From Azospirillum ramasamyi (GTDB taxonomy: Bacteria; Pseudomonadota; Alphaproteobacteria; Azospirillales; Azospirillaceae), in contig NZ_CP029836.1 of assembly GCF_003233655.1 (NCBI RefSeq), forward strand, positions 23,982 to 87,981: 64,000 bases of DNA. Direction: 5' to 3'. The notes below the pieces were generated by a model that was not told the origin of the DNA, did not search any database, and saw nothing but the letters and a program-made list of their open reading frames with translations. Position numbers and translations under genes: made by a program. Position 1 is the first letter of the stretch, and every line of letters starts with the position of its first letter. Positions 9,726 through 18,198 of this stretch are shown one piece after another.

Positions 9726-10325
9726 TTGGACGGTCAGGTCGACGACACGCCTTATCCGGTGGAGGAGCTGGCGGAAGCCATCACCAGCCTCGGCGATGGC
9801 GACTACTTGCGGCTCGAAGCGGCGGCCCGGGTGTTGGCGCTCAAGTGTTGGGCGGATCCGGGCGAGCTCATGGACGAGGCGGTTCTGCGGGCGCTGGACG
9901 GGCGCCGGCGCTGTCCGCGGCGGATGCGGGTGGTGGCGTTCCTGATCGGGGCCATGCGCAGCGTGGCCAATGAGTGGCTTGAGGATCGGGCGAAGTGGCG
10001 CGGAGCCGACGACCCCACCCGATGGGGGACGCCGGCAGAGGTCGATCCCGGCACCCTCGCCGACAACCGGCCGGATCCCGAAGCGGTGGCGGTTCGCGCC
10101 GAACGGCTGCGGTTCGGGGGGCAGGTGTTGAAGGATGTGACCGAGATGTTCGAAAACGACGAGGAAGCGTGGTTCATCATCCAGGCAGACCTCGAGGGGG
10201 GCATAGCGCCGGCAGAAGTCTGCGCGCTGCTGGGTATTGAACGACAGCGTTACGAAACGGTCCGCAAACGCATTCGGCGCGGTTACGATACCATCCGCGC
10301 CCGTTATGCCGGAGGAACGCCATGA
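9726..10325 (+). CDS. Sigma-70-like / HTH regulatory protein
   Basis: The start is TTG at 9726 with AGGAGG seven bases before it; upstream codons lack this support. The 199-residue product has a region-2-like helix set (MDEAVLRALDGRR, FLIGAMRSVANEWLED) and a C-terminal helix-turn-helix (PAEVCALLGIERQRYETV, around 165-185), as in small sigma-like proteins. It overlaps the next gene in an ATGA junction, so the two are translationally coupled. It likely regulates or activates this cassette. Confidence 0.65.
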   Translation: MDGQVDDTPYPVEELAEAITSLGDGDYLRLEAAARVLALKCWADPGELMDEAVLRALDGRRRCPRRMRVVAFLIGAMRSVANEWLEDRAKWRGADDPTRWGTPAEVDPGTLADNRPDPEAVAVRAERLRFGGQVLKDVTEMFENDEEAWFIIQADLEGGIAPAEVCALLGIERQRYETVRKRIRRGYDTIRARYAGGTP

Positions 10326-10747
10326 TACCGCCGAAAGGGGCGAGAACCGCCGTCGAGCAGCTCGACGCGCTTCTCGATGCGGATCTCATCTCCATCCTCG
10401 AGGCAGATGACGCTGCCATCTGCGAGGAGGCGAGCACGGTGCACGGCGACCCCGTCGTGGCGGCGGCGCGTGTGCGTGCTCGGGTAGCGGCGGCCGCGAC
10501 GATGGCGGGCAAGCGGCGCTTGGCTGAGGCGAAGGAGGCCATTGCGGCCGCTCCGTCCGGTGGCGCGACGGTGCTGATGTGGTCGGCCGCCAGCAAGCGA
10601 GCGCTCCTCGCTCGGCTCCGCGCCAGCCATCAGGGATTGACCCTGGCCGCCCGCGACGGCCGGGAGGAGCCGGATGCCGATCTGGATAGCCTGCTGGAGG
10701 ACTTGATGGATCTCGACGTGATTGACGAGCAGGGGAACCCCCGGTGA
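10322..10747 (+). CDS. Small helical protein in the ImmA cassette
   Basis: This 141-residue protein is rich in Ala, Asp and Glu, with long helices and an acidic C-terminus (LDSLLEDLMDLDVID around 120-135). No family is recognised. It overlaps the sigma-like gene upstream (ATGA) and the metallopeptidase gene downstream (GTGA). That arrangement suggests fixed stoichiometry, such as an inhibitor or partner cleaved by the peptidase, but this is inference. Confidence 0.65.
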   Translation: MIPPKGARTAVEQLDALLDADLISILEADDAAICEEASTVHGDPVVAAARVRARVAAAATMAGKRRLAEAKEAIAAAPSGGATVLMWSAASKRALLARLRASHQGLTLAARDGREEPDADLDSLLEDLMDLDVIDEQGNPR

Positions 10748-11547
10748 GAGCGCCGACGCCTCTCACGCCAGCCGAAAAGATCCTGACCCATCTGGGGATC
10801 ACTGACCCCGCGGAGATCGATGTCGACGCGATTGCCTGGACAATGGGGGCTGCCGTCAAATATCGCCCTCTCGACGGCTGCGAGGCCCGCATCGTCGGCG
10901 CCGGCAACCGGGCCGTGATCACCGTCCACGAGGGCCGCCGCCCTGAGCGGCGGCGTTTCTCCGTAGGACACGAGCTTGGCCACTGGAAGCACCATCGGGG
11001 CCGGCGGTTCGACTGCCGCTCCGAAGACATCGGAAGCCCGAAGGACGACAGCCCGTTCGATCCCGAGCGGGTAGCGGACCAGTTCGCGGTTGACCTCCTC
11101 ATGCCCACCTTCCTGTTCCAGCCAGCAGCTGGTCGCCTCGGCCGGATGACGCTGGACGTCGCGGACACGCTGGCAGCGGCGTTCCGCGTCAGCCTGACCG
11201 CCGCGGCCATCCGCCTGGTGGAGGTCGGCCCGGCGCCGGCCATGCTGATCTGCCATGGCCCCCAGGGGCGCCGCTGGTTCCGGCGGCACCGGGACATTCC
11301 GGACACCATGTTTCCGCACCGGAGCCTTGATGCGGAATCCTACGCCCAGGACGTCTGGGACGGGAAAATGGACCGGAGCCGGGCCGCGAAGATCGGGGCC
11401 GGGGCGTGGATCGACCGGCGGGGCGCTGACCGCTACGAAGTGACTGAACAGACCATTCGCATCGGCCGGGACACCATCCTCAGCCTCGTCTGGTGGCACG
11501 ATGAGGCCCAGCTCGAGGCTGAGCTGCGCGTGGCGCGACAGGGCTGA
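10744..11547 (+). CDS. ImmA/IrrE family metallopeptidase
   Basis: This 267-residue protein carries the zinc-peptidase motif HELGH at residues 76-80 and a downstream ERVADQFAVDLLMP helix supplying the third ligand region, the hallmark of ImmA/IrrE peptidases that cleave repressors. The start is GTG overlapping the previous stop. A C-terminal extension (about 150-267) with an RRWFRRHRDIP segment is unassigned. Together with a sigma-like protein it suggests a derepression switch for the cassette. Confidence 0.85.
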   Translation: MRAPTPLTPAEKILTHLGITDPAEIDVDAIAWTMGAAVKYRPLDGCEARIVGAGNRAVITVHEGRRPERRRFSVGHELGHWKHHRGRRFDCRSEDIGSPKDDSPFDPERVADQFAVDLLMPTFLFQPAAGRLGRMTLDVADTLAAAFRVSLTAAAIRLVEVGPAPAMLICHGPQGRRWFRRHRDIPDTMFPHRSLDAESYAQDVWDGKMDRSRAAKIGAGAWIDRRGADRYEVTEQTIRIGRDTILSLVWWHDEAQLEAELRVARQG

Positions 11548-11593
11548 ATCGAAACGCTGCCGTTTGGTCGAACAGGCCGTCGGACACTCTGGC

Positions 11594-11795
11594 TCAGGCT
11601 TCCACGTTGGCGACATAGGACAGCGCCATGTCTGCCGACTTGTAGCGGGTCGGCGGCCGCCGTGGCCAAGCCGCGCCACAGGCTCTGCTCGGAGTAGCCG
11701 GTGGCATCGAGCCCGGCGCGGGTCAGCGCGCTCGGCACGATGCGTGCGACGGCGCGGTCAGACAAGGGCGTCGAAATGCTCCCGCAGTCGCACGT
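11594..11795 (-). pseudogene. Tyrosine recombinase C-terminal relic
   Basis: On the minus strand the translation SDRAVARIV...ALTRAGLDATGYS then QSLWRGLATAAAD matches the box II region of phage-type integrases, with His replaced by Gln. After a frameshift the other frame gives YKSADMALSYVANVEA and a stop, the expected region around the active-site Tyr. Only this tail survives, without a start. Confidence 0.65.
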
Positions 11796-11808
11796 ACCTG
11801 CCTATGCC

Positions 11809-12193
11809 TCACCGCCCTATCTGGTGAAGCGCCCGGACCGGCGCCCCCGTCTCATTCCGCCTCCTCGTCCAGGTCGTCGTCCTGCTCCTAGTCAAGGATG
11901 TGGATGTCCCCTCCCCTCCCCTCTTCAGCATCCACTCCAGCATGCCCGCGGCCAGAACCCGCGTCCTCCGGTCCGCCCTATCGAGACGCCGGATGCGCTC
12001 CAGCTCCGAGCCGATGCGGTCAGCCATTGGCTCGCTACCGGGGATGAGGAACTGCGGGTTCCGCAGGTGGTTCCGCAGGGGCAGTACGACTTCGTCGTGC
12101 ATGTATGTCCAGCGAGATCAGCAGCCTATGCTGCTCCATGATGTCCAGGTCGATCGGCAGCGTGCTGTTGTCTTCCTTGATGGTCGGCAGCAT
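11809..12193 (-). pseudogene. Small frameshifted hypothetical gene
   Basis: The minus strand reads MLPTIKEDNSTLPIDLDIME and LLISLDI from ATG at 12193. It then continues naturally only in another frame as MHDEVVLPLRNHLRNPQFLI and an Arg-rich helix ending LAAGMLEWMLKRG. The two halves look like one ~110-residue protein split by a small indel near 12102. No family is recognised. Confidence 0.45.
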
Positions 12194-12342
12194 GCGGTCC
12201 TCTCCGAGGCGTTGTTCGCCGCCGCGCGGCGGTTCCCCTTGGAGGTGTCTGCCGAAGTGGCACCGGGAAAGCCCCCTCTTTCCCGGCCTTGCGCACCACT
12301 CCATTCCAGGACATCAAGGTGACGGCCGCGACGAGGAATCCC

Positions 12343-13491
12343 ATGCCAGACGAACAGACGTTGACGCCCTACGCCACGAGCCTCACCCCGGTGTCGGAGG
12401 AGCCGTTCCGCCACGAGGGCCGGTACGCCGGACAAGCCGACGGCGAGCGATACGTGATCCGGTGGGACGGCGAACCGGAGTGGCCGAGGCGTGGCCGGGA
12501 TGTTGGGCGGCGCCCACGGATCGTCATCGAGGCCGCCTCGGAGGAGTTTGCGCTGCGCGTGCTGGAGACGATCTCGTCGGCCAGCACGGTGTTCGGCGGC
12601 GGCTGGCTGGATGAGGACGGGCTTGCGGTCGTACCCCTGCCACCGGACGGCCTCGACCGACAGGCGGAGGCTGCATTGGGCGAGTGGGGCCAGGGCTGTC
12701 TGGGCAAGGCGGCCCGGCTCGCCGCTTGGGTACTCGACCACGAGAGCCGCAGGGCGGAGTACGCGGTCCACCGGCTGATGGTTAGCAGGAGCCTGCACTC
12801 GGTGACGTCCGTGGATATGGACCCCTCGTCGCACCACGAGACCGCCGAACGCCTCGGCCAGCGCGTCGGCTCGGTGAGGGCTAGGGTGGAGCGCGCCACG
12901 GCGATCGTCGCCGCCTACGGTGCCATTGAGGAACTCGGCCTGGACCCGAAGTGTTTCCGCGACAAGGGCGAGCAGGACACGGCCATCCCTGGCACGGACA
13001 CCCTGAAGCCCGAGATCAAGGAGCGGATGGACGCCAAGCTCGCGGAGATGGGGATCTCGCCGGAGGACCGCATCTGCTGGTTCTGGCGCACCCCCGACGA
13101 GGCGTACGAGCGCGTCAAGCGCCTGCCGACTGGCCTGCCAACGCCGTGGGTGGACACACAGCCGCCTCGCGACCCCGCCCAGATTGCTGCCGACCGTCAA
13201 CGAGCCGTCGAGGCATTGAAGGCGGGGGACGAGATGGCGGTAGACCGACTGATCGTTCTGTTCGCCGAGGCCCGGGCGGCCGACCTGCCACCGGTGAGGG
13301 ACGTGTACCTCGACTACCCGCACGCGATCTCCTACGCCTCGTGGCTGCGCAGCGTGCTGGGGGCGCACTCCATCGCCGATCAGCGCCGGGCTGAGATCCT
13401 GTCGTCGTATCATGTGGAGAACGTGCAGCAGTTGGTGGCCAACCTGCTGGCGGTGTGGTCGGGGCTGTGGAAGCACCCGCCTGCCGGTTGA
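12343..13491 (+). CDS. Hypothetical protein, 382 aa
   Basis: The chosen ATG has GAGGAA seven bases upstream; an in-frame start at 12289 lacks a site. The N-terminal part (about 25-100) looks beta-rich with YVIRWDGEPEWP. The middle (150-230) is helical with a VRARVERATAIVAAYGAIEE segment. The C-terminus holds DRQRAVEALKAGDEMAVDRL and a Tyr/Trp-rich end. No known family is recognised. It lies directly upstream of the iteron array and may belong to the replication region. Confidence 0.65.
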   Translation: MPDEQTLTPYATSLTPVSEEPFRHEGRYAGQADGERYVIRWDGEPEWPRRGRDVGRRPRIVIEAASEEFALRVLETISSASTVFGGGWLDEDGLAVVPLPPDGLDRQAEAALGEWGQGCLGKAARLAAWVLDHESRRAEYAVHRLMVSRSLHSVTSVDMDPSSHHETAERLGQRVGSVRARVERATAIVAAYGAIEELGLDPKCFRDKGEQDTAIPGTDTLKPEIKERMDAKLAEMGISPEDRICWFWRTPDEAYERVKRLPTGLPTPWVDTQPPRDPAQIAADRQRAVEALKAGDEMAVDRLIVLFAEARAADLPPVRDVYLDYPHAISYASWLRSVLGAHSIADQRRAEILSSYHVENVQQLVANLLAVWSGLWKHPPAG

Positions 13492-13654
13492 CCGCCTCCG
13501 TGACGGGGCGTCGGCGTGCCCGAGCCGGACTCAACGAGACGGAGGTGATAGAGAGTCGAGTCAGGGATTCGACAAGAATCAAGAATGACTCCTCTCTCAG
13601 GGAGCCGTCTTACCCTGTGGATAACGGCGGTTTTCCTAGGTTTCTTGGCACGAG

Positions 13655-14067
13655 ACCAGGAAAGATTTGGGGGAATCAGGGTTGAGAATCGGAAGGATGT
13701 GGGCAATTCCAGGCCGACACCAGGAAGGATTTGGGCATTCGCCTGAACTCGAGAATCGGAGGGATTTGGGCAACCGCCTTCCGACGCCAGGAAGGATATG
13801 GGCATTCCGGCCGGGAATCCAGGAAGGTTATGGGGGATGCCCGGCGCCGCGCCCTGGTGCGAAACCAGGAAGGATTTGGGCAACGCGCTCGCCCGGGTCT
13901 TCCGACACCAGGAAGGATATGGGCAAACCTCCCGTCCCAAGCAGCTTGAAACAAGGAAGGTTTTAGGCACGGAGACCAAATCGCGCCGCCCGCGGCGCCG
14001 GGGAGCGGCCTCGCGAAAGTCGGAAGGATCTGGGCAATGGGTCGTGAAACCAGGAAGGATATGGGCA
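13655..14067. repeat. Iteron array of the plasmid origin (about 11 copies)
   Basis: About eleven direct repeats of an 18-bp unit close to ccaggaaggatttgggca are seen at 13655, 13688, 13720, 13756, 13787, 13819, 13865, 13908, 13951, 14019 and 14050. The best copies are identical apart from t/a at one position. Several are spaced by roughly 31-34 bases, about three helical turns. Their place just upstream of a Rep_3-type initiator gene marks them as Rep-binding iterons and the vegetative origin. Confidence 0.9.
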
Positions 14068-14108
14068 ACGCGGCATCGCGCGTCCCGATTCGGGGGCACT
14101 CTCCTTGG

Positions 14109-14137
14109 CGAAAGCCGGAAGACTCTTCCGGCTTTCG
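14109..14137. promoter_or_regulatory. Perfect inverted repeat, likely Rep operator
   Basis: 13-bp arms (cgaaagccggaag and its complement) flank a 3-base centre. The half-sites share ggaag with the iterons. The repeat abuts the -35 box of the rep promoter. Iteron plasmids commonly use inverted half-iterons for Rep autorepression, which is the likely role here. Confidence 0.65.
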
Positions 14138-14166
14138 TTGACATTGACGCTCCCCATTCGATACCG
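14138..14166 (+). promoter_or_regulatory. Candidate rep promoter
   Basis: A perfect TTGACA (14138-14143) is followed after 16-17 bases by a weak -10 (GATACC/ATACCG at 14160-14166). It lies immediately after the inverted repeat and about 45 bases before the initiator start. Confidence 0.5.
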
Positions 14167-14212
14167 TCGCCTTGACTGTTGGCATTCTGGGCGGTTGGAA
14201 AGCGAGGGGATC

Positions 14213-15853
14213 ATGGCGCTGCCGCGCGACGTCGAGATCGACAAGCCGAACGATCTCATCTTCTCACCGATGCGCATCTCGCAGGCGGCCGTCTACATCA
14301 TCAACGCCATCATCCTCAACGAACGCTTGGCGCCAACGGACCGGCCCGAGGAGAAGCGCATCCGCGTCGGCGACCTGCGCCTGATCATCGGCGCCGAGAA
14401 GTCCAAGAACGCCGAGTTCCTCGAGTGCGTCCTTGACGAGCTCCTGACGACGAAGATCAAGTGGGGCACCGCTGTCCCGAAGGAGACCGACGTCCCCGGC
14501 TCGCCGAACATGCCTTCGGCCTCCGGCGCGAACCTCCTGATGCTGCCGGACGGCACGGTGGACCAGGACGCCGAGGAGTTCGAGCGCGGCGGCACGACCT
14601 TCTTGCAGGACTACGCCTATCGCGTGAAGCGGGACGGCAGCCTCGTCGATCCGGAGCGCGGCTTCATCAAGTACCGCCTGTCCGAGCGCGTCCACCAAAT
14701 CATCCGGCACAAGGTCGCCCGCACCAACATCGTGCTACTGTCCCAGCGCCTATTCAACGGCACGCACTCCTTCCGCCTGTACGAGCTCCTGCTGAACCGC
14801 GTGCAGCAGGAGCCGCCCGGTTGGACGCTGGTGTCGCACATCTACGAGTTGGACTTCCTGCGCCGTTACCTGGACCTCCTAGACCGCTACGCCGAGTTCA
14901 ACGACTTCTCGAAATTCATCCTGAAGCCCGCGCTGAAGGAAATTGATCGCATCGCCGAATTTCATGTGGCCGTGGAGCAGATGCGGGTGTCGCGTGTGGT
15001 GACCGCGCTGCGGCTCACCTTGACACGCAAGCACGAATACCAGCTGCCGCTCGACCTGGACGACGCCGCCCTGCCCCGCCTGTTCGAGCAGGCTTTGGTG
15101 GAGCGTCACGTCGAAAAGGCGCGCGATGCCATGGTCGAACGTCTCGTCCGCCTCAAGATTGGCAAGGCTGCCGCCGAGCAGGCCGTGGCGCGGCTCACGC
15201 CCGACGGCGTGGCGGACATCCTGCGCCGGATTGACGCCGACTACCGGGCGGGCTACTCGCCGAACAGCAAGACCGCCTATCTCAAGGCGTGCCTCAAGGG
15301 CGATGCCACGCCGGGCGAATGGGCCGAACGCCACGCCGCCGAGCAGCCCGAGGGCCTACCCGAGGCCGCCGTCCCGGCTTACCGCGCCTTGATGGGCGAG
15401 TTTAGCCTGACTGACCGTGAGGCTGGGCGCCTGTGCCGGGCGCATCCGCCCGAGGTGATCGAGAGCAACCTCGACTACGTGCGGGCCATCCGCGCGCGTT
15501 CCCCACAGCCCATCGGCAAGGGCTACGTCCTCCGCGCCGTCGCCGAGGACTACGCCGGGGCGAAGCGCAGCGGCGCCACGCCCGCGACGGAGCCGCCCCT
15601 GGCCAAGACCCGCCAGCGGAAGGCGGGGAAGCTGTCCCGCAAGGCACGCCTCGCGGCCGCTTGGCTGGCTGAGCAGGACATTGGCAAGCGGTTGCACTGG
15701 TACAACGCCAGCCTCGCCGCCGGTGGCCCCGAGGTCGAGGCGTCCACCTCCCCAGACAACTTGGAACTCTGGGTGTCCCACGTGGCCGACGCCATCGACG
15801 CCCAGGAGGACCTCATCAAGAAGGACGACGCCCGACGCGCGGGGCCGAACTGA
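14213..15853 (+). CDS. Plasmid replication initiator, Rep_3 superfamily
   Basis: This 546-residue protein has two winged-helix domains. WH1 begins IFSPMRISQAAVYIINAII (about 16-34), and WH2 has NIVLLSQRLFNGTHSFRLYE (about 180-200) with a following helix and a basic RKHEYQLP stretch. This is the typical initiator that binds iterons to open the origin. A long C-terminal extension (about 330-546) exceeds the usual 250-350 residues of Rep_3 proteins and ends in helical, basic segments. The start is ATG at 14213 with GAGGGG upstream; the frame opens earlier inside the operator. It is preceded by eleven iterons and an inverted repeat. Confidence 0.88.
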   Translation: MALPRDVEIDKPNDLIFSPMRISQAAVYIINAIILNERLAPTDRPEEKRIRVGDLRLIIGAEKSKNAEFLECVLDELLTTKIKWGTAVPKETDVPGSPNMPSASGANLLMLPDGTVDQDAEEFERGGTTFLQDYAYRVKRDGSLVDPERGFIKYRLSERVHQIIRHKVARTNIVLLSQRLFNGTHSFRLYELLLNRVQQEPPGWTLVSHIYELDFLRRYLDLLDRYAEFNDFSKFILKPALKEIDRIAEFHVAVEQMRVSRVVTALRLTLTRKHEYQLPLDLDDAALPRLFEQALVERHVEKARDAMVERLVRLKIGKAAAEQAVARLTPDGVADILRRIDADYRAGYSPNSKTAYLKACLKGDATPGEWAERHAAEQPEGLPEAAVPAYRALMGEFSLTDREAGRLCRAHPPEVIESNLDYVRAIRARSPQPIGKGYVLRAVAEDYAGAKRSGATPATEPPLAKTRQRKAGKLSRKARLAAAWLAEQDIGKRLHWYNASLAAGGPEVEASTSPDNLELWVSHVADAIDAQEDLIKKDDARRAGPN

Positions 15854-15943
15854 CCGCCCCAGAGGTTGGTTCACTGTCAAACGACATCCCGAACTGGGTC
15901 CTTCCGCGTTTTCGATGCAACAGCGTGGCTGGAGTGCTGCTGT

Positions 15944-16146
15944 TCAAGCGGCCTCCAGGACTTGGTGACGCAGGAGGTCGAACTTGGCGCGGCCGCACAT
16001 GGTTCGCTTGATGGTCTTCAATCGGCGGATTTGTCCCTCTACCGGCCCGGTGCTCCACGGCAGCGACAGCGCCATGCGGATCGCTGCGAGATCACGCGCA
16101 AGCCCATCGGCGAACCCGGCCAGTGCGGTTTTCCACGTTGTCTTCC
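15944..16146 (-). pseudogene. ISL3-family transposase C-terminal fragment
   Basis: The minus strand translates as LAGFADGLARDLAAIRMALS, then LPWSTGPVEGQIRRLKTIK and GRAKFDLLRHQVLEAA, ending in TGA. This is the characteristic end of ISL3-family transposases. The rest of the gene is missing beyond about 16146, so this is an insertion-sequence relic. Confidence 0.8.
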
Positions 16147-16481
16147 CAGCAGACCTACCACTCGGTCGTGGAGTGGCGCTACAGCATCCCTCTCGCCTTG
16201 AACCTGATCAATGACAACGATGCCATTCGCCGCCTCATGAAAGAACTGTCCCGAACACGCCGCAGGTCGCCAGCGGGATGCCGATGAGGGCCTTGGACAC
16301 TAGACGGCGGATGAAGAACATCCCGGTAATCGGGTGCCTCCACTTTCGCCTCGACGCGCATTGACACCGCCATGACCGAAGCTGGATCAGGGATGCCCGC
16401 CGGCGGTCTGTCGCATTGTCACCCATCGGGAAACACCTTCTCCATCCTCCGCGGGGAGCGAGCCCTCACTACGGCGTGGTG

Positions 16482-17245
16482 CTAACGCGCAAGGCGGGCC
16501 TCAGGGCCGATCAGCAAGTAGTGCTTGCGCTTCGTGAGTTCCACGGCTTCGCCGTCGTCAAAGCTCCAGCGTGCCAACTGGACCTCCTTGACGTCGCGCT
16601 CCAGCGTCCAATAGTCCTTCGGCGCCTTGCTGAGGTGTCTCGACGTCATCTTGACGGACTCGTGGGCGGGCTTGGCAGCGAGCACCTGTCCCGCAGCCCG
16701 CTCCGGCCAAGACGCCGCTTTCGCCGCGCTTGGCGCTCCTTGACCTCGCAGTCGATGTCCCGGCCCGCGTCTTGAACTTTTTGTGCTTGCGGCGCAGGGT
16801 GGGCGATAAGTTCCTCCATGTCGTCGATTATCTCGCATGTGATCGGGTATGACTGCCCGCCCCACCCCGCGATGTCCGCCCGCATCGGGGCGACCGTGCA
16901 CGCGTTGGGCAGCGTCGCCGTCGCCTCCCAATTTTTCGTCCTTCGCGCCTTCAGGTTCTGGGAGCCGACGTAGAAAGAGCCACCCGTGATTACGAGCTTG
17001 GCTTGGAGGTCATCCAGGTAGCACAGCTTGTATCCACGCTCTATTAAAGCGGCTTGCTCCTCAGTCTGGAATGCGTAGCCACAGCTTCAGAACCACGCTC
17101 CGACATTCTGAGCCCAGATGGCATCGAGGGCTGGGCTGAGGGCGCGTTTCAAGGTGTCGACGCTGCAAGCCTCCTGAGCGCGGAGGATGGCCTTGAACTC
17201 GGACCAAGCGGACCCGATAGGGGAAGAGGTCGAGCGAGTTTGCAT
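16482..17245 (-). pseudogene. Frameshifted phospholipase-D-like protein
   Basis: Minus-strand coding pieces lie in several frames. From ATG at 17245 a 52-codon segment reads EFKAILRAQEACSVDTLKRA up to a stop at 17087. It continues as IERGYKLCYLDDLQAKLVIT followed by GGSFYVGSQNLKARRTKNWE, a degenerate HKD/GSxN phospholipase-D-type half-motif. Next is WGGQSYPITCEIIDDMEELI. A last frame gives KEVQLARWSFDDGEAVELTK to the stop at 16482. Several indels separate these, so the gene is dead. The PLD fold is inferred from one motif. Confidence 0.55.
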
Positions 17246-17319
17246 GTAGTGGCTCGTGCAGCGCATGATGCTTCATTGCGGATCTCCTCCGGAGACGCTG
17301 GGCGGCACGGTCTCCAGGC

Positions 17320-17343
17320 AAAAGTCCTGCATGCAGGACTTTT
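17320..17343. promoter_or_regulatory. 24-bp perfect palindrome upstream of parA
   Basis: aaaagtcctgca is followed immediately by its exact complement. It lies about 100 bases before the likely parA start, with a second near-palindrome (gacacgcatgcatgtc) 22 bases further on. Position and symmetry suit a partition operator or parS-like site; there is no direct proof. Confidence 0.5.
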
Positions 17344-17441
17344 AGTGACACGCATGCATGTCGCATGCTTGCCGACATATCCCACGGATGCCTGTTCTCA
17401 GCGAGCATGGAATCGCGTACATATGGTCCATCACCGACAAT

Positions 17442-18197
17442 ATGAGAGTAGGGGACATGGTCGATGTGATGGAGGCGGAGGCCGGGGCGAGGGAAGCTCG
17501 CACCTTTGCCAAGAAGCGGCTCCTGGTGGCGAGCGGGAAGGGCGGGTCGTCAAAGACGACAACCGCAAGGCACTTCTCAACCGCCGCAGCACATGCTGGA
17601 CTTGCTGTTGTGACGCTCGACCTGGATGAGAGCCCGACGCTGTCCACTTGGTGGACGAAGCGGCCGGACACGCTGCCGAGCATCGAGCATATCCGGGCGC
17701 CGATCCACGAACTCGTGGATCTCAGCGACGTGGACGTCGAGGGCGAGGATGTCGGGGCCGTGATCGCCGCTCGGGTCGAGAAGGAGATCCTCGGGATTGA
17801 GGACTACGACCTGTTGATCATCGACACCCCAGCCTCGATGGCCGCCTACCCGCATCACGCCAATGCCCTGATCCGGGCGTCCGACCTCGTGGTTGTGCCG
17901 ACCCGGCAGTACGACGACGACATCAACTCGGTGACCAGCTGGATGAAGTTGGTTCGCGACCTCGGCGTCGACGGCATGTTCCTGCTCTCCGACACGCAGC
18001 GCCGTGAAAGTGCTTTCGAGGATGCCAAGCGCAAGCTGGTGAAGCACGGACCACTGTGTCCGATCGACATCCCACACTTCGCCGACATCCCGAAGACGCT
18101 GTCCAAGGGAACCTCCGTCATCGACATGAGGCGGGGCCGGGGGCGCGAGGACTACGCCGCAGCCTTCGATGTCGTGCGCCAGAAACTGGGGGTGTAA
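17442..18197 (+). CDS. parA: ParA-type partition ATPase
   Basis: A deviant Walker A motif (SGKGGSSKTTTA, about 32-43 from the chosen start), a DLDESPTLSTWW stretch and the Walker B region LLIIDTPASM identify a ParA/MinD-type ATPase that positions plasmid copies on the nucleoid. It has no long N-terminal HTH, so it belongs to the short class, close to ParA/VirC1 types. The start is uncertain: ATGs at 17358, 17391, 17442, 17457 and 17469 are in frame. The next gene starts two bases after its stop, forming a partition operon. Confidence 0.85.
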   Translation: MRVGDMVDVMEAEAGAREARTFAKKRLLVASGKGGSSKTTTARHFSTAAAHAGLAVVTLDLDESPTLSTWWTKRPDTLPSIEHIRAPIHELVDLSDVDVEGEDVGAVIAARVEKEILGIEDYDLLIIDTPASMAAYPHHANALIRASDLVVVPTRQYDDDINSVTSWMKLVRDLGVDGMFLLSDTQRRESAFEDAKRKLVKHGPLCPIDIPHFADIPKTLSKGTSVIDMRRGRGREDYAAAFDVVRQKLGV

Positions 18198-18198
18198 G

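Noticed and set aside
13655..14067. Repeat array as a CRISPR
   Set aside because: The units are short (18 bp), variable and irregularly spaced, and sit next to a Rep gene; there are no cas genes. Iterons explain them.
16482..17245. PLD-like relic as the missing DrmC of the helicase locus
   Set aside because: It lies over 30 kb away beside the replication genes, is frameshifted, and has no link to the DrmAB operon.
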